In this document: positions 60,675 through 64,000 of the stretch, in pieces | Numbering within the stretch: position 1 is the stretch's first letter | How the letters are laid out: every line of letters starts with the position of its first letter | NCBI GenBank assembly: GCA_030145845.1 | Contig: JAIXHJ010000001.1 | Location: 496,001-560,000 of the forward strand | DNA: 64,000 bases | From: Pseudomonadota bacterium | Lineage (GTDB): Bacteria > Pseudomonadota > Gammaproteobacteria > Pseudomonadales > Oceanobacteraceae | Reading direction: 5' to 3' | The notes under the pieces: generated by a model | Told to the model about the DNA's origin: nothing | The model's database searches: none | Seen by the model: the letters and a program-made list of their open reading frames with translations, nothing else | Translations under genes and position numbers: made by a program

Positions 60675-62024
60675 ATGGCGTTGAATATTACAGTGGTGGG
60701 GACGGGTTACGTAGGACTGGTAACCGGCGCCTGTTTTGCCGAGATGGGCAATACAGTCACCTGCGTGGATGTAGACAGCAGCAAGGTGGCTGCACTCAGG
60801 GAAGGCAATATTCCGATTTATGAGCCGGGCCTTGAGGCCATTGTCAGTGAAAACAGTAAGGCTGGCCGGCTGAAATTTACCACGTCGCTGGCCGAAGCCA
60901 TGCACGAGTCGGCGCTCTACTTTATTGCTGTCGGTACGCCGCCGGAAGAAGATGGCTCCGCCGATCTGCGTCATGTACTGGCAGTGGCGGCAGAAATCGG
61001 ACGTAATCTGGCCGTTGATGGTGCAGTGATTGTCAATAAGTCCACTGTGCCGGTCGGAACCGCGGCCAAGGTTGCGGACGTTATCCGCAGCGGGCTGCAG
61101 GAACGGGGCGTCAGCCACAGCTTCGACGTGGTATCCAACCCGGAATTCCTCAAGGAAGGCGCGGCCATTGAAGACTTTATGCGTCCGGACCGCATCATCA
61201 TCGGTGTTGAGTCTGACCATGCCCGCGCGGTGATGGCTGAGCTGTATCACACCTTTTCCCGTAATCACGACAAGCTTATGTTCATGGGCGTGCGTGATGC
61301 CGAGCTGACCAAGTATGCCGCCAACGCCATGCTGGCAACCAAGATTTCCTTTATGAATGAAGTCGCTAATCTGGCGGAGCGCATGGGCGTCGATATCGAG
61401 AATGTGCGTAAAGGCATTGGCGCCGACTCCCGGATTGGTTACTCCTTTATTTACCCCGGCTGTGGTTACGGCGGTTCCTGTTTTCCCAAAGATGTGAAAG
61501 CGCTCATGCATATGGGTGAAGAATTCGGTTTTGATACCCGTATACTGCGGGCGGTGGAAGACCGTAACGCTGCGCAGAAACGCCGTCTGTTTGAAAAACT
61601 GAAGCAGCGTTTCGGCGCCGATATGACCGGCCTCACTATAGGTATCTGGGGGCTGGCATTCAAACCCGGCACTGATGATATGCGTGAAGCCAGCTCTGTA
61701 CCCCTGATCAACGCACTGCTGGATGCCGGCGCCAGTATCCGCGCTTACGATCCGGTGGCGATGGATGAGGCCCGCAGGCACTTCCCGCAGGAACTTTTCA
61801 GCGCTGGCCGCATCACCCTCTGTGCTCATCAGTATGACGCGCTGGCGGATGCGGATGCCATGGTGCTGGTGACGGAATGGAAGCCTTTCCGTCAGCCGGA
61901 TTTCAATGCCATGAAAAAGCTGCTGAAGCAGCCGGTGATTATTGATGGCCGCAACCAGTATGACCCCTACGCTCTGAAGGCGCAGGGTTTTGATTACTCC
62001 GGTATCGGCCGGGATCTGGGATAA
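60675..62024 (+). CDS. ugd: UDP-glucose 6-dehydrogenase
   Basis: The 449-residue enzyme oxidises UDP-glucose to UDP-glucuronate, a precursor of exopolysaccharide and LPS sugars. NAD-binding VVGTGYVGLVTGACFAEMG is at the N-terminus. The central helix has AELTKYAANAMLATKISFMNE. Catalytic Cys269 is in GCGYGGSCFPKD. The C-terminal UDP domain has WGLAFKPGTDDMREA. Start ATG 60675 with GAAAGGG upstream. gspE starts two bases after its stop, an uncommon pairing. Confidence 0.94.
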   Translation: MALNITVVGTGYVGLVTGACFAEMGNTVTCVDVDSSKVAALREGNIPIYEPGLEAIVSENSKAGRLKFTTSLAEAMHESALYFIAVGTPPEEDGSADLRHVLAVAAEIGRNLAVDGAVIVNKSTVPVGTAAKVADVIRSGLQERGVSHSFDVVSNPEFLKEGAAIEDFMRPDRIIIGVESDHARAVMAELYHTFSRNHDKLMFMGVRDAELTKYAANAMLATKISFMNEVANLAERMGVDIENVRKGIGADSRIGYSFIYPGCGYGGSCFPKDVKALMHMGEEFGFDTRILRAVEDRNAAQKRRLFEKLKQRFGADMTGLTIGIWGLAFKPGTDDMREASSVPLINALLDAGASIRAYDPVAMDEARRHFPQELFSAGRITLCAHQYDALADADAMVLVTEWKPFRQPDFNAMKKLLKQPVIIDGRNQYDPYALKAQGFDYSGIGRDLG

Positions 62025-62026
62025 GT

Positions 62027-63571
62027 ATGACAACAGCCACTGCAGTTGAAGACGCGGCACTGACCGCAGAGATGTCAGCGGAAGAACAGCGGCATCAGGC
62101 GTCCAGTCTGGCGACGCGTCTGCCATTTGGCTTTGCCAAGCGTTTCGGGGTTCTGGTGGAAGGCAGTGGCGATCAGCTCCGCGTGCTGCACAAAGACGGA
62201 CTGGATGCTCAGGTGGTGCTGGAAATTCAGCGTTTTCTGGCGCAGCCGTTCCGCCTCGAAGCCGTCAGCACTGACGAATTTGAACGTCACCTGGGGCTGG
62301 CTTATCAGAGCGACTCCTCTGAAACCATGGAAATGGTGGAAGGTCTGGGTGATGAGATGGACCTCGCCAGTCTGGCAGATTCGGTACCGGAAACGGAAGA
62401 TCTGCTGGAGCAGGAGGGCGATGCGCCGATTATCCGCCTGATCAATGCGCTGCTTACCGAAGCGGTCAAGGAAAACGCTTCCGATATCCACGTTGAGACC
62501 TATGAAAAACGCCTGGTGGTACGCTTCCGTGTCGACGGTGTGCTGCGTGAGGTGGTACAGCCCAAGCGGGCGCTGTCATCCTTGCTGATTTCCCGGATCA
62601 AAGTGATGGCCAAGCTGGATATCGCGGAGAAACGGGTGCCGCAGGATGGCCGTATTGCACTGCGCATCGGTGGCCGTGAAGTGGACGTGCGGGTATCCAC
62701 CATGCCATCGAGTTTCGGTGAGCGTGTGGTGATGCGTCTGCTGGATAAGCAGGCCGGACGTCTGGGGCTGTCACAGCTGGGGATGTCCGACCGCGATCTG
62801 CGGGTTATGCGCAATATCATCAGCAAACCGCATGGCATTATTCTGGTTACCGGTCCGACCGGTTCCGGTAAAACCACCACCCTGTACGGTGCCCTGAGTG
62901 ATCTGAACGACACCAGCCGCAACATCCTGACGGTGGAAGACCCGATTGAATACAGCCTGCCCGGTATCGGACAGACGCAGGTGAATACCAAGGTTGAAAT
63001 GACCTTCGCCAAAGGCCTGCGCGCGATTCTGCGTCAGGACCCGGATGTGGTGATGATTGGTGAGATCCGTGACCTGGAAACGGTGGAAATCGCCATTCAG
63101 GCGTCACTTACCGGTCACCTGGTGTTGTCAACGCTGCACACCAATACCGCCATCGGTGCGGTAACCCGTCTGCAGGATATGGGGGTTGAACCCTTTCTGC
63201 TGTCATCCAGCCTGATCGGTGTGATTGCCCAGCGACTGGTGCGTGTGCTGTGTAACGACTGTAAGGAAGCGGCCCCGGCCGATGCGGCTGAATGTGAGGT
63301 ATTGGGCGCTGATCCGGCCAATCCACCAACGGTGTATCACGCCAGAGGCTGCGAGAAATGCAACCAGCTGGGCTATCGTGGCCGGCAGGGGATTTATGAA
63401 ATCATCGAAATGGATGAAGCCTTCAAAACCCTGATCCATGACCGCGCCGGTGAACAGAAAATGGAACAGCATGCGCGTACCCTGGGGCCGAGTATCCGCC
63501 AGGACGGCATCCGTAAAGTACTGGCTGGCAGTACCACCGTGGAAGAATTGCTGCGGGTGGCGAAAGGCTGA
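62027..63571 (+). CDS. gspE: Type II secretion ATPase GspE
   Basis: The 514-residue secretion ATPase has the N1 domain (RLPFGFAKRFGVLV) typical of T2SS E proteins. The N2 domain includes NALLTEAVKENASDIHVETYEKRLVVRFRVDGVL. Walker A GPTGSGKT is at residues 276-283, the Asp box is ILTVEDPIEY, Walker B is RQDPDVVMIGEIRD and the His box is TGHLVLSTLHTN. A zinc-binding C-terminal element follows (CNDCKEA, then CEKCNQLGYRGRQGIYE). It powers the pseudopilus through GspL and GspF. PilB is less likely given the N1 motif. Confidence 0.92.
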   Translation: MTTATAVEDAALTAEMSAEEQRHQASSLATRLPFGFAKRFGVLVEGSGDQLRVLHKDGLDAQVVLEIQRFLAQPFRLEAVSTDEFERHLGLAYQSDSSETMEMVEGLGDEMDLASLADSVPETEDLLEQEGDAPIIRLINALLTEAVKENASDIHVETYEKRLVVRFRVDGVLREVVQPKRALSSLLISRIKVMAKLDIAEKRVPQDGRIALRIGGREVDVRVSTMPSSFGERVVMRLLDKQAGRLGLSQLGMSDRDLRVMRNIISKPHGIILVTGPTGSGKTTTLYGALSDLNDTSRNILTVEDPIEYSLPGIGQTQVNTKVEMTFAKGLRAILRQDPDVVMIGEIRDLETVEIAIQASLTGHLVLSTLHTNTAIGAVTRLQDMGVEPFLLSSSLIGVIAQRLVRVLCNDCKEAAPADAAECEVLGADPANPPTVYHARGCEKCNQLGYRGRQGIYEIIEMDEAFKTLIHDRAGEQKMEQHARTLGPSIRQDGIRKVLAGSTTVEELLRVAKG

Positions 63572-63573
63572 GT

Positions 63574-64000
63574 ATGGGCGCATTTGTTTATCAGGCTGTC
63601 GATAACCGCGGCAAACAGAAAAAAGGAGTGCTGGAAGCCGACAGCGCCCGTCAGGTGCGTCAGCAGCTGCGCGAAAAGGGCTGGATGCCGCTGTCTGTGG
63701 AGCAGACATCGCAGAAGCAGAAGCGTGGCAGTCTGTTTGAGCGTTCACCCGGTCTGTCGGTACCGGAGCTGGCACTGGTCACGCGCCAATTGGCAACCCT
63801 GATTGCTGCCGGCCTGCCGATTGATGAATCCCTGCGCGCTTTATCCGAACAGACGGGTAAGCAACGCATCAAAGCCATGATTCTGGCCATCCGTGCCAAG
63901 GTGCTCGAAGGTTACACCCTGGCTAAGGCACTGGCTGAATACCCGCGCGCCTTTCCGCATTTATACCGCTCAACCGTGGCCGCCGGTGAACACGCCGGTC
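63574..64000 (+). CDS. gspF: Type II secretion inner-membrane protein GspF (3' end outside window)
   Basis: The first 142 residues are visible: MGAFVYQAVDNRGKQKKGVLEADSARQVRQQLREKGWMPL is the standard GspF opening, and VPELALVTRQLATLIAAGLPIDESLRALSEQTGK begins the first T2SSF cytoplasmic domain. The window ends inside this domain, before any TM helix. It lies 2 nt after gspE. The remaining gsp genes presumably follow to the right. Confidence 0.92.
   Translation, partial: MGAFVYQAVDNRGKQKKGVLEADSARQVRQQLREKGWMPLSVEQTSQKQKRGSLFERSPGLSVPELALVTRQLATLIAAGLPIDESLRALSEQTGKQRIKAMILAIRAKVLEGYTLAKALAEYPRAFPHLYRSTVAAGEHAG

Noticed and set aside
60621..62126. 501-codon open frame on the minus strand opposite ugd
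   Set aside because: The protein has no recognisable pattern, is His/Arg/Gln-rich and mirrors the biased codons of ugd; it is a shadow of the real gene.

Overview
The window reads as a chromosomal segment of a free-living, probably marine gammaproteobacterium. Gene order follows the Pseudomonas/Oceanospirillales pattern closely. The run icd, rluE, nudJ, mnmA, hflD, cspD, clpS, clpA, infA, bpt, aat, ftsK, lolA, rarA, crcB, serS, cysG, tusDCBE, then gacA-uvrC-pgsA-tRNA(Gly-Cys-Leu), and the cysB/cysH/thrH neighbourhood are all recognisable from that lineage. An Oceanospirillaceae relative such as Thalassolituus or Oceanobacter is my best guess. That is inference from synteny and protein style, not a database result. 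I see no prophage, insertion sequence, integron or CRISPR array. Gene density is high, with many 1-11 nt overlaps and clear intrinsic terminators.

Layout. 1-7330: a tight eight-gene operon encoding a coiled-coil protein (5' truncated by the window edge), two TPR lipoproteins, a small exported protein, one TolQ/ExbB-type channel, two ExbD/TolR-type proteins and a TonB/AgmX-like protein. This is an energised envelope machine resembling the core of the Myxococcus Agl/Glt motor. 7368-10680: lipid and acyl-CoA genes (MaoC hydratase, lysophospholipase-like hydrolase, fadD). 10757-16619: hrpA, mlaA (without a lipobox) and a DAHP synthase. 16673-21382: DUF72, a small HTH protein, a TauE-like exporter, cysB, cysH and thrH, with a sulfur theme. 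21458-24251: a divergent Tus-family replication-terminus protein, a TerB-like protein, transaldolase and a periplasmic rhodanese. 24297-28145: dusA, hflD, mnmA, nudJ and rluE, mostly RNA modification. 28407-35599: monomeric isocitrate dehydrogenase behind a pair of HexR/RccR-like palindromes, cspD, and a complete N-degron set (clpS, clpA, bpt, aat) around infA.

35655-43261: ftsK, lolA, rarA, crcB, serS and cysG. 43341-47725: a chemoreceptor, the TusDCBE sulfur relay with ybiB, tRNA-Ser and an unannotated 47-residue membrane protein. 47817-51545: a divergent histone-deacetylase-like enzyme and a Pat-type acyltransferase. 51632-55087: gacA-uvrC-pgsA and three tRNAs. 55176-56588: a radical SAM protein and a DUF1285 protein. 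56672-60564: the electron-transfer flavoprotein system (ETF-QO divergent from etfBA) with two near-consensus promoters. 60675-64000: ugd directly followed by type II secretion gspE and gspF (truncated by the window end).

The most worthwhile leads are the motor-like operon with its asymmetric ExbD pair, the Tus homologue outside the enterics, the paired operator-like palindromes before icd, the deacetylase/acyltransferase pair, the double extended -10 at the crcB/serS junction, and the tiny membrane protein after tRNA-Ser.
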